Of a DNA stretch of 23,852 nt, positions 1 to 5,900 are shown piece after piece. Numbering within the stretch: position 1 is the stretch's first letter; every line of letters begins with the position of its first letter. A program made the translations under genes and the position numbers. The stretch is from UBA9337 sp036584565 (GTDB taxonomy: Bacteria; Patescibacteriota; Minisyncoccia; Moranbacterales; UBA9337), in the NCBI GenBank assembly GCA_036584565.1, contig JAZHDF010000039.1, forward strand, positions 1 to 23,852, in the 5' to 3' direction. Under the pieces are notes generated by a model that saw only the letters and a list, made by a program, of their open reading frames with translations, was not told the origin of the DNA and made no database searches.

Positions 1-59
1 CCTATAGAGAGATTAAATGAATTGGCGAGTGTAAACTTGACGCTGCAATGTTACAGTTA

Positions 60-88
60 TTGACAAAAACGCAAAAATATGCTATCAT
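60..88 (+). promoter_or_regulatory. Sigma70-type promoter of the SPFH operon
   Basis: A perfect -35 box TTGACA (60-65) is followed after 17 bases by the -10 box TATCAT (83-88), which has an extended -10 TGC just before it. Transcription should start near 95, leaving a leader of about 150 bases before the first gene. This is the best promoter match I found in the window. Confidence 0.75.
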
Positions 89-110
89 TAAACGTTATAA
101 GATATATTGC

Positions 111-218
111 CCCCTTCGTGTCAAAATCAATAAAATCGGCATATTTTTATGCCTTTAAACACAAGGGAAAAGGCATATCTCATAACTCAGTGGCTTAATT
201 TTGAGCCAATGACGGCTC
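111..218 (+). promoter_or_regulatory. Structured 5' leader of the SPFH operon
   Basis: An inner hairpin GGCATA/TATGCC with a TTTT loop (138-153) sits inside an outer stem made by CCCTT-C-GTGT (about 113-122) and ACACAAGGG (about 160-168), with one bulged C. A second copy of GGCATAT (about 171-177) could compete for the inner stem. A separate hairpin GAGCC/GGCTC lies at about 203-218, shortly before the ribosome binding site. The pairings are read directly. Any regulatory role is inference, and no known riboswitch class is recognised. Confidence 0.35.
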
Positions 219-245
219 GTTGACAATTAAATAAGGAGAAGGAAA

Positions 246-1142
246 ATGGAAACTATCGTTCTTGTTGCTAGTGTACTTTTTTTTGTTGCAGTATTAATTT
301 CCACAATGATTTTTAAGGTAAAGGATGTTAATATCGGAGTGCCCTCAAGCTTCTTTACAGGAAGAATTGAACGAGATACTGATGGAAATAATCAATCTGT
401 ACCAATTCATATTCCCTACAAGGAAGGCTTGCATCTGAAGCGCCCCTGGTGGAGTATTCAGGAGTTATCCAGGGAGGTAAAATCAAAGCCCATTATCAAA
501 AGACCTTTTCCGGTAGGAAAAGGCGGCACCGTCATTGTGAGTGGAATCATTCAATTCAGAATATCTGCCTTGGCTGCCTACAGGTATTTAGAAGTTGACG
601 AAGAAGGTATCCAGAGTGGTCTAGATTCAGAATTAGACCAGGTCATTCGGACAACTTTGGTGGATGAAGATGTCGACTCGGTCATTACAAAAGCCACTGA
701 AATTTCAAATACCTTATGGGAGAAACTCACTTCTTCCGATATCAGAACGACTGAAGAGGTGGAACTCTCACTCGATGTAAGAGAAAGAATGATAGGAGGT
801 AAAAAAATCTCCTATGCTGAACACTCATACGGCATTGAAATTCTCAAGGCCAAGATTGATACCATCAATCCGGATGAGAATCTCAAAGAAGCTCGAGACA
901 ATAAGCAGAAGGAAGTTTTTGAGAAAGAAAGTCAATCCACAGAGTTTCAGCATTTACTAGAGAAAGCTGCACTTTTAAAAGAAAAATTTCCCAATATCCC
1001 CGAAAAGGAAATTTGGGAAGCTATCCAGGTGTGGCAAAAACAAACCCCCAAAGAAGTCAAGACCATCCGTGTGGAAGGCACGGATACCCTCACGGGCATC
1101 TTGGGCATCCTAGCTGGATTAGGAGGTAAAAAAAATGATTAA
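246..1142 (+). CDS. SPFH/band-7 (prohibitin/slipin-like) membrane protein
   Basis: The 298-residue product has one N-terminal membrane helix (about residues 4-24). A band-7-like domain follows (about 25-200), with the typical run of strands, the VIVSGIIQFRI segment and an R-T-T-L-V-D helix. After it come a charged helical, probably coiled-coil stretch (about 205-265) and a short hydrophobic glycine-rich tail (LTGILGILAGLGG). SPFH proteins oligomerise on membranes and organise microdomains or regulate proteases; the substrate here is unknown. The start is fixed by the strong ribosome binding site AAGGAGAAGG at 232-241. The gene overlaps the next one by 8 bases, so the two are translationally coupled. 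The usual partner, an NfeD family protein, is not seen. Family assignment is fairly sure; function is not. Confidence 0.8.
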   Translation: METIVLVASVLFFVAVLISTMIFKVKDVNIGVPSSFFTGRIERDTDGNNQSVPIHIPYKEGLHLKRPWWSIQELSREVKSKPIIKRPFPVGKGGTVIVSGIIQFRISALAAYRYLEVDEEGIQSGLDSELDQVIRTTLVDEDVDSVITKATEISNTLWEKLTSSDIRTTEEVELSLDVRERMIGGKKISYAEHSYGIEILKAKIDTINPDENLKEARDNKQKEVFEKESQSTEFQHLLEKAALLKEKFPNIPEKEIWEAIQVWQKQTPKEVKTIRVEGTDTLTGILGILAGLGGKKND

Positions 1143-1839
1143 CTACACAATAGCAGTAATGTTGGTAATTGCTGGGATAGCTATTATTTTTATCGGCAAA
1201 CCAAAAACAACGGTTTTGCTCCCTTTGATAGGCGCAGTCCTGTTAGCTGGCGTTGCCTTGTTTGTCTATCAAAATTGGGATGAATGGAAACACCCCCCAA
1301 AAACAGGAGTAAGCACTGAAAAAAACGAGGGAGTGGAAACAGGTACCAAAGCCTCAATCCCAAAAATCCCCGAGTGGGAAACTGTTGGAAATTTTCCAAT
1401 CCATTTTAACGGAAGGATTTTTTCCAGCACTGTCGGTCCGAATGGGGAAAGAGCTGGGACTGCGGAAATTTACACGGATAGCTTCGTTAAATTTGGATAT
1501 CGATATAAGATATCTTTTCACGGAGACTATTCCAAATATTTCATGACCGATCCATGGTACAACAATATATCATGGAGAGGATGGACTCCTCAAAATTCCA
1601 ATGTAAAACTCCCATATCCCAAACACCAGAATATGTCACTGGTTTTAAGAATTGGAAATGTAGAAGGACTACATCCTGATAAAAAAAACGATTTTATAAT
1701 CTTTGTCCCAACCGAGGATGCTAAGATTTTTGCCGAACTCAATATTAACAGAGAAGAGGCGGAATATTACCACCCAAAGGAAGGACTCAAAGTAAAAAAA
1801 TCAACCCTCTTTATAAAGCTAGAGAGGCAGCCTATCTAG
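1135..1839 (+). CDS. Membrane-anchored protein of unknown function, possibly with a LecA-like beta domain
   Basis: The 234-residue product starts with two membrane helices (about residues 3-21 and 26-46), then a polar linker (about 50-75) and a soluble domain (about 76-234). The perfect Shine-Dalgarno AGGAGG at 1121-1126 sets the start. The soluble domain has the order GW-P...LP-P....SLVLRIGN....F..FVP....I..ELNIN......Y....G....STLFIKLE. This resembles the galactose-binding PA-IL (LecA) domain, whose equivalents are MKIGN, F.WVAP, L.YND and F.V.IG. The Asn pair that binds calcium and sugar in LecA appears replaced by HPKE, so sugar binding is doubtful. The gene is cotranscribed with the SPFH gene, in the place where NfeD-type partners usually lie. 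The similarity was judged by eye. The coding call is secure; the fold call is tentative. Confidence 0.75.
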   Translation: MINYTIAVMLVIAGIAIIFIGKPKTTVLLPLIGAVLLAGVALFVYQNWDEWKHPPKTGVSTEKNEGVETGTKASIPKIPEWETVGNFPIHFNGRIFSSTVGPNGERAGTAEIYTDSFVKFGYRYKISFHGDYSKYFMTDPWYNNISWRGWTPQNSNVKLPYPKHQNMSLVLRIGNVEGLHPDKKNDFIIFVPTEDAKIFAELNINREEAEYYHPKEGLKVKKSTLFIKLERQPI

Positions 1840-1844
1840 GCAAG

Positions 1845-1879
1845 AGCGGGCGTCTGCAATGCAGATTCGCCCGCTTTTA
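1845..1879 (+). terminator. Rho-independent terminator of the SPFH operon
   Basis: The stem AGCGGGCG-TCTGCA pairs with TGCAGA-T-TCGCCCGCT, 14 pairs with one bulge and a 1-base gap as written. TTTT follows, six bases past the stop codon of the second gene. Confidence 0.85.
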
Positions 1880-1947
1880 AATTTGGGAAAATAAAAAAAC
1901 AATTCCGATAGAATTGCTTCTTATGTTTTTATAAATGAGATTGCCAC

Positions 1948-2025
1948 GGATAATTTAAGTACCTGCCTGCGCTCCGTCGGCCATAGCCTTTGGCGGCGTG
2001 CGACCGGTAGGCAGGCAAATTATCC
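1948..2025. repeat. GC-rich palindromic (REP-like) element
   Basis: Nine-base inverted termini GGATAATTT (1948-1956) and AAATTATCC (2017-2025) enclose nested pairing. TGCCTGC pairs with GCAGGCA, then GTCG with CGAC and GCCA with TGGC. The core is far richer in GC than its surroundings. It lies 26 bases past the stop codon of the last pilin-like gene (minus strand) and could act as a 3' hairpin for that operon. A 12-base piece (1967-1978) recurs with one mismatch at 2749-2760. The structure is seen; membership of an interspersed family is inference. Confidence 0.6.
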
Positions 2026-2051
2026 TCGCAAGGACATGTGGTAAAAAATTT

Positions 2052-2675
2052 TTAGACAAAAAAGCTGGCTACTTGCTTAACTATTACCAAGGCGCCCAGC
2101 GCCACCGCAATTCCCACAATCGACCATTTGGTCATTTTTTTGGCGGTCTCAATCTGACCCTCATTGCCGGCCGCCGTCATATAAGCGATGCCCGCCGCCG
2201 CCAGCATTATAATCGCCGCCACTCCCACGATGCTCAAGAGAAAATTGAGCACATTAAGCGCAATAGTCGCCAAACTTGGAGCGCTGTTTATCAAAGTCTC
2301 CTCGGCGGTTGATCGTCCGAGAATATCATAAATTTCCTTAAGAAAAGAAGGAGCCGCAATTCCGATCGCCAGCCCGATTACCGCCGCATATATCGCTCCT
2401 TTGGCGGTTTTCATCTTTCCATCGTCCCCGGCCGAGAATATATACAGCAAAGCCCCAACCACCAAAAAAACCATCGCGATCACCACAATTACTCCCCGTA
2501 AGTGGATAAGCAAAGCCCCCAATATTCCGTCTACAGTATTATAACTTAAAGGATTTTCAAAATTTATTACTCCCGGATTAGTTTGTTGTGCCAAAGAAAC
2601 ATTTACACTCAAAAAAGAAAAACAAAAAACCAACAAAAAAAAGGCGATTATTTTTTTAAAATTTGTTTTTTTCAT
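2052..2675 (-). CDS. Tandem-duplicated pilin-like membrane protein (two T4SS_pilin-type units)
   Basis: The 207-residue product has a signal peptide (about residues 1-29, ending SLAQ) and two copies of the two-helix unit that defines this array. Each copy is a hydrophobic helix, then a short cytoplasmic-type loop (AGDDGKMKTAKGAI in copy one, AGNEGQIETAKKMT in copy two), then a second helix. The neighbours have one unit each, so this gene looks like an internal duplication or fusion. TrbC/VirB2-like T4SS_pilin proteins are thought to form pilus or channel subunits, but no experimental role is known to me for this lineage. It is the last gene of the minus-strand array. No Shine-Dalgarno sequence is visible. 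Confidence 0.8.
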   Translation of the reverse strand: MKKTNFKKIIAFFLLVFCFSFLSVNVSLAQQTNPGVINFENPLSYNTVDGILGALLIHLRGVIVVIAMVFLVVGALLYIFSAGDDGKMKTAKGAIYAAVIGLAIGIAAPSFLKEIYDILGRSTAEETLINSAPSLATIALNVLNFLLSIVGVAAIIMLAAAGIAYMTAAGNEGQIETAKKMTKWSIVGIAVALGALVIVKQVASFFV

Positions 2676-2742
2676 TTATAAAAAATTAATAAAATTATTT
2701 TTTGATTTATTTTAATAAAATAAAATGTCCAAAAAAATTCGC

Positions 2743-3222
2743 CTATCCCTGCACTCCGTCACCCCAAGGTGTTTCTATGGGGGTAAGTTCCGGTGAGGGC
2801 GAAGTTGGAAACGAACCGCCGGGAGTTGAACCGCCGAAAGAAGAATATCCTCCCAAAATATCGAAAACAAAATTCAAAATAATCAGACCCATCAAAGCCA
2901 CAATTACCCCCACAATCGACCACTTCATATTGCGCTTGGCGGTTTCGATCATATTTTGATCGCCGGCCGAAAGCAGATATTGCATCCCCGAAATCACAAA
3001 AGCGATAATAGCAATAAACCCGACCACTCCCAAAAGCCACATCATCACATTTTCAATAATAATCGCCACCGGATCAAGTCCCGGATCGGGTAAACCGGTA
3101 TCATTGGGAATACACACACCCAACGAAGAATCAAAACCGGCCGGGCAGGTCACAGCCAAAGAAAAATTGAAGACGAAAAGACCGCCTAAAATAAAGATTG
3201 CGACCGATAAATTTCTGAACAT
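2743..3222 (-). CDS. Pilin-like membrane protein (T4SS_pilin type) with proline-rich tail
   Basis: I place the start at the ATG ending at 3222 (MFRNLS..., 159 residues). Longer reading frames run into the upstream gene and put extra residues before the signal peptide. A signal peptide (to about residue 23) is followed by a Cys-containing segment (CPAG...GVC), two membrane helices around the loop SAGDQNMIETAKRNMKWS, and a Ser/Pro/Gly-rich tail of about 40 residues ending WGDGVQG. The helical core is nearly identical, in protein and DNA, to the next gene upstream, but the tail is unique to this copy. The last codons fall in DNA resembling the palindromic element at 1948-2025. Confidence 0.8.
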   Translation of the reverse strand: MFRNLSVAIFILGGLFVFNFSLAVTCPAGFDSSLGVCIPNDTGLPDPGLDPVAIIIENVMMWLLGVVGFIAIIAFVISGMQYLLSAGDQNMIETAKRNMKWSIVGVIVALMGLIILNFVFDILGGYSSFGGSTPGGSFPTSPSPELTPIETPWGDGVQG

Positions 3223-3241
3223 AAAAATACTTTTTAAAAAA

Positions 3242-3583
3242 TTAAAAAGCCACATATCCCGCAAGCATTGCATCTACGGCTTGGATTATTACAAAACCAA
3301 CAATAGCCACAATTACCCCCACAATCGACCATTTCATATTGCGCTTGGCGGTTTCGATCATATTTTGATCGCCGGCCGAAAGAAGATATTGCATCCCCGA
3401 AATCACAAAAGCGATAATGGCGATAAAACCGATTATTCCCAAAAGCCAGAGCATTACCCCTTCAATAATAAAGGCTAAATTTTGATCAGGCAAACCGGTT
3501 TCTGCCGGAGGAACATATTGAGCCAGAGCAAAAAGAGGCAAAAAAGCAAAAGACAGAAAAATAGAAAATATCTTATATTTCAT
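3242..3583 (-). CDS. Pilin-like membrane protein (T4SS_pilin type)
   Basis: The 113-residue product starts at the ATG ending at 3583 (MKYKIFSIF...), which places a normal signal peptide at residues 1-21 (ending ALAQ). Two membrane helices flank the loop SAGDQNMIETAKRN. The short C-terminus ends AVDAMLAGYVAF. The segment around the loop is almost the same as in the downstream neighbour, marking a recent tandem duplication or gene conversion. The IIQAVDAML ending is shared instead with the upstream neighbour, so the gene is a mosaic of both. No ribosome binding site is obvious. Confidence 0.8.
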   Translation of the reverse strand: MKYKIFSIFLSFAFLPLFALAQYVPPAETGLPDQNLAFIIEGVMLWLLGIIGFIAIIAFVISGMQYLLSAGDQNMIETAKRNMKWSIVGVIVAIVGFVIIQAVDAMLAGYVAF

Positions 3584-3596
3584 ATATAAATATTTA

Positions 3597-3947
3597 CTAA
3601 AATGTGCTTGTTCCACCCCCAAGCATTGCATCTACAGCTTGGATTATTACAAAACCCATTAAGGCCACGATTACTCCGATTATTGAGTAAGTCATAGCGT
3701 TTTTGGCGGTTTCCGCCCTACCGCTATCCCCCGCTGCAGTCAAATAAATTATTCCCGCAATTACAAATCCGATCACACCAATTATTCCCACCAAGGCCAA
3801 AAGCCAATTCATAATGCCCATTATTATCTCATAAATAGTTCCCTCCGGCAAACCGCCATCATTTACTACCTCCCATTGAGCCGAAGCTATGGCCGGCAAA
3901 AGCAAACAGGACGAAGCTACCGAATAAAATATTTTTTTTGTTTTCAT
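3597..3947 (-). CDS. Pilin-like membrane protein (T4SS_pilin type)
   Basis: The 116-residue product starts at the ATG ending at 3947 (MKTKKIF...). It has a signal peptide (to about residue 23, ending ASAQ) and two membrane helices around the loop TAAGDSGRAETAKNAMTYS. The tail ends IIQAVDAMLGGGTSTF. The start codon lies 9 bases after a strong hairpin (3957-3992), and no Shine-Dalgarno sequence sits between them. Read as part of the minus-strand pilin-like operon, with short gaps on both sides. Confidence 0.8.
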   Translation of the reverse strand: MKTKKIFYSVASSCLLLPAIASAQWEVVNDGGLPEGTIYEIIMGIMNWLLALVGIIGVIGFVIAGIIYLTAAGDSGRAETAKNAMTYSIIGVIVALMGFVIIQAVDAMLGGGTSTF

Positions 3948-3956
3948 TTTTTTGGC

Positions 3957-3992
3957 GGGATTATCCCTATTTATCAAAAAAGGGATAATCCC
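3957..3992 (-). promoter_or_regulatory. Strong hairpin just upstream of a pilin-like start codon
   Basis: GGGATTATCCCT (3957-3968) and AGGGATAATCCC (3981-3992) form a perfect 12-pair stem with a 12-base loop. In transcript direction the stem ends 9 bases before the ATG and is not followed by a T run, so it is not a normal terminator. It could set translation, RNA processing or differential stability within the array (inference). Confidence 0.5.
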
Positions 3993-4025
3993 ATATAAAC
4001 ACATAAAGATTTTTAAATAATTTTC

Positions 4026-4379
4026 CTAAAATTCACTGCTATCTCCGCTTAGCATCTTATCTGCGGCTTGGATAATAACCACACCCAAAAGGGCCACGAT
4101 TACTCCCACGATTGACCAAAGCATCGCTTTTTTGGCGGTTTGAATCCGATCATCGTCTCCGGCCGCCGTCAAATACAAAATACCGGCAATCGCAAAACCG
4201 ATTACTCCCAAAAATCCCACCAAACCCAAAAGCCAAGTCATTATTTTACTGATAATTTCAGTAATCGTACCCTCGGGCAAATCGGTCCCACCCGGTGGAG
4301 AGTAAGCAAAAACCGCTACCGGCAAAATCAAAATCGTTGACGAAAAGGTATAAATTATTTTTTTTATTTTTGTTTTCAT
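4026..4379 (-). CDS. Pilin-like membrane protein (T4SS_pilin type)
   Basis: The 117-residue product has a signal peptide (about 1-25, ending AVFA) and two membrane helices around the loop TAAGDDDRIQTAKKAMLWS. The tail ends IIQAADKMLSGDSSEF. Unlike its neighbours it has a good ribosome binding site, GGGAGGTGG, a few bases before the ATG, so it may be the most strongly translated subunit of the array. It most resembles the gene downstream of it. Confidence 0.82.
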   Translation of the reverse strand: MKTKIKKIIYTFSSTILILPVAVFAYSPPGGTDLPEGTITEIISKIMTWLLGLVGFLGVIGFAIAGILYLTAAGDDDRIQTAKKAMLWSIVGVIVALLGVVIIQAADKMLSGDSSEF

Positions 4380-4417
4380 ATTTCCACCTCCCTTCTTTTT
4401 TATTTTTATTTATCAAA

Positions 4418-4690
4418 CTATAAACTAAAATTTGCAATAAATTTTATAACAATAATCGAACCCAAAGCAATCACTATCCCGACTATCGAGTAATAAAAAG
4501 ACCGCTTGGCTAATTTTATTCGCATCTCGTCTCCGTTGGCGGTAAAATAAATTATCGCCGTCACCACTAAGCCGATTATAGCAAAAATTCCCACCGCCTG
4601 CAAAATAAAATTCACAATCGCAGATCCGATCTCGGTAAAACTCGGAGCGTTGGCCATGGTTTGCGCTTGGGCTGTTTCAATGATTTTCAT
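4418..4690 (-). CDS. Short pilin-like membrane protein lacking a full signal peptide
   Basis: The 90-residue product has the same two-helix core (helices at about residues 23-48 and 66-85) around the loop TANGDEMRIKLAKRSFYYS. Its N-terminus is only MKIIETAQAQTM before the mature-like region. In-frame stops lie just upstream, so no longer start is available. The AQAQ motif looks like a signal-peptidase site without its hydrophobic segment. Either the protein inserts through its own helices or the leader was lost. It lies between the fused hydrolase genes and the other small subunits. Confidence 0.75.
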   Translation of the reverse strand: MKIIETAQAQTMANAPSFTEIGSAIVNFILQAVGIFAIIGLVVTAIIYFTANGDEMRIKLAKRSFYYSIVGIVIALGSIIVIKFIANFSL

Positions 4691-4775
4691 ATATTTTTAT
4701 TATAAACTATTTTATTATTTTTAACAAATATATTTTTTGTTTAGAAAAAATTTTGATGAATTTTTATCCGAAAAA

Positions 4776-5873
4776 CTAAGTGCCGTAATAAGTAACATCC
4801 CAATGATTGCCTTCCAAATAATAAGTATTCCCGGAAGAGTCACGGTAACCGATTGCTCCGTCGCTTCTCGGTTCTGGAATTTTAGTAAAAGTTGTCTCGA
4901 TATAATTATTCAACTCCGGATTGGGTCGAAGATCGACCTTGTACCCGTTTATATGATTATAGGTTCCGCTCTCATTGTGAATTCCATTGCCTTCCGATCC
5001 TCCCGTTATCACAACCTCACAACTAGCTCCACACAGTTCTCTTAATACAACAACTGAACTAATTGTGTATTCCCTTAATCCGCCTACATCCGTACAACCG
5101 CTTGTTTGTCCCGGATTACAGGCATTGTTATTTATAGAAATTCCGGATTCAGAAAAAACACTCCTCACCTCCTGCTCACTCAAAGGGGTGATTTCAGACT
5201 GAGCACTATCAGTCTCCTCGGCTCTTTGTGCAGCTTCTTCCGCCCTGCGCTCTGCATCAGCGGCTCTTTGTGCAGCTTCTTCCGCTCTGAGTTGCGCTTC
5301 TTCGACTTGTTGTCGTTGCGCCTCTTCTTGTGAATCTTGTGAAGTTCCGCCTGCTTGTTCTTGAGAATCACCTCCAGACTGAACTTTTTTACAATCAAAA
5401 TTATACCAGTTGGAGATATCCATAAACTTATTGCCACTCTCTCCGGTACCGGGATAAAGCTTGGAAGTAATCATCCATAAAATAGTATTAACAATCACCC
5501 AAGCCCCCAAAACAATAACTACTCCCCACAGCGCTTGCTTAATTACCGTCTTGGCGGATTCCATCATTCCGCTATTACCGGCGCTGATGATATACATTAT
5601 CGCTCCCCCGACAATCGCCACCAGAGCTACCACTACCAAAATCTGCATCCCCCATTTTATAATTCTTTGGATGCCTACAATGAGATCACACAGAGTGCAT
5701 CTATTTTCATAACTGGATGTATGTCCGCAATGAACCAGTCCCTTATAAGTTCCCCCCACATTAAAATATGGTCCTTCACTCTCCCCTGTCTGAGCCAGAG
5801 AATAACCGCTGAAACCAAAAGAGCAAAAAAAGATTATCACTAAAAAGAAAATTGTTTTAAAAAGATAATTCAT
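4776..5873 (-). CDS. Pilin-like module fused to a coiled coil and an M15-like zinc peptidase domain
   Basis: The 365-residue product begins with a signal peptide (about 1-28). A C-x2-C motif (Cys59, Cys62) and two membrane helices (about 77-97 and 113-136) form the pilin-like module. A Gln/Glu/Ala/Arg coiled coil follows (about 183-221), then a C-terminal domain (about 230-365). That domain carries His307-x2-Gly-x3-Asp314 and Glu354-x2-His357, the spacing of the metal and catalytic residues of M15 D-Ala-D-Ala peptidases (HxxGxAxD ... ExxH). It would act on peptidoglycan peptides outside the membrane. From Cys59 to the end of the second helix it differs from the next gene upstream at only six positions. 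The domain call is by motif, not by alignment. Confidence 0.75.
   Translation of the reverse strand: MNYLFKTIFFLVIIFFCSFGFSGYSLAQTGESEGPYFNVGGTYKGLVHCGHTSSYENRCTLCDLIVGIQRIIKWGMQILVVVALVAIVGGAIMYIISAGNSGMMESAKTVIKQALWGVVIVLGAWVIVNTILWMITSKLYPGTGESGNKFMDISNWYNFDCKKVQSGGDSQEQAGGTSQDSQEEAQRQQVEEAQLRAEEAAQRAADAERRAEEAAQRAEETDSAQSEITPLSEQEVRSVFSESGISINNNACNPGQTSGCTDVGGLREYTISSVVVLRELCGASCEVVITGGSEGNGIHNESGTYNHINGYKVDLRPNPELNNYIETTFTKIPEPRSDGAIGYRDSSGNTYYLEGNHWDVTYYGT
5219..5285 (-). repeat. Direct repeat encoding the coiled coil
   Basis: A 25-base unit at 5219-5243 recurs exactly at 5261-5285, offset by 42 bases (14 codons, two heptads). It encodes repeated AEEAAQRA segments, so the coiled coil of the M15 fusion may vary in length by recombination. 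Confidence 0.75.
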
Positions 5874-5900
5874 AATAAGCTAAATTTTATTATAAAAAAA

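Noticed and set aside
1901..1930. A second terminator, AATTC/GAATT, after the SPFH operon
   Set aside because: Only five AT-rich pairs, and no T run directly after the stem.
2743..3273. Longer versions of the small pilin-like genes starting MQCL or MCLY
   Set aside because: They put extra residues before obvious signal peptides and overlap the upstream genes or their spacers; internal ATG starts fit better.
5219..5285. A CRISPR-like repeat
   Set aside because: Only two direct copies inside a coding sequence, explained by the heptad repeats of a coiled coil.
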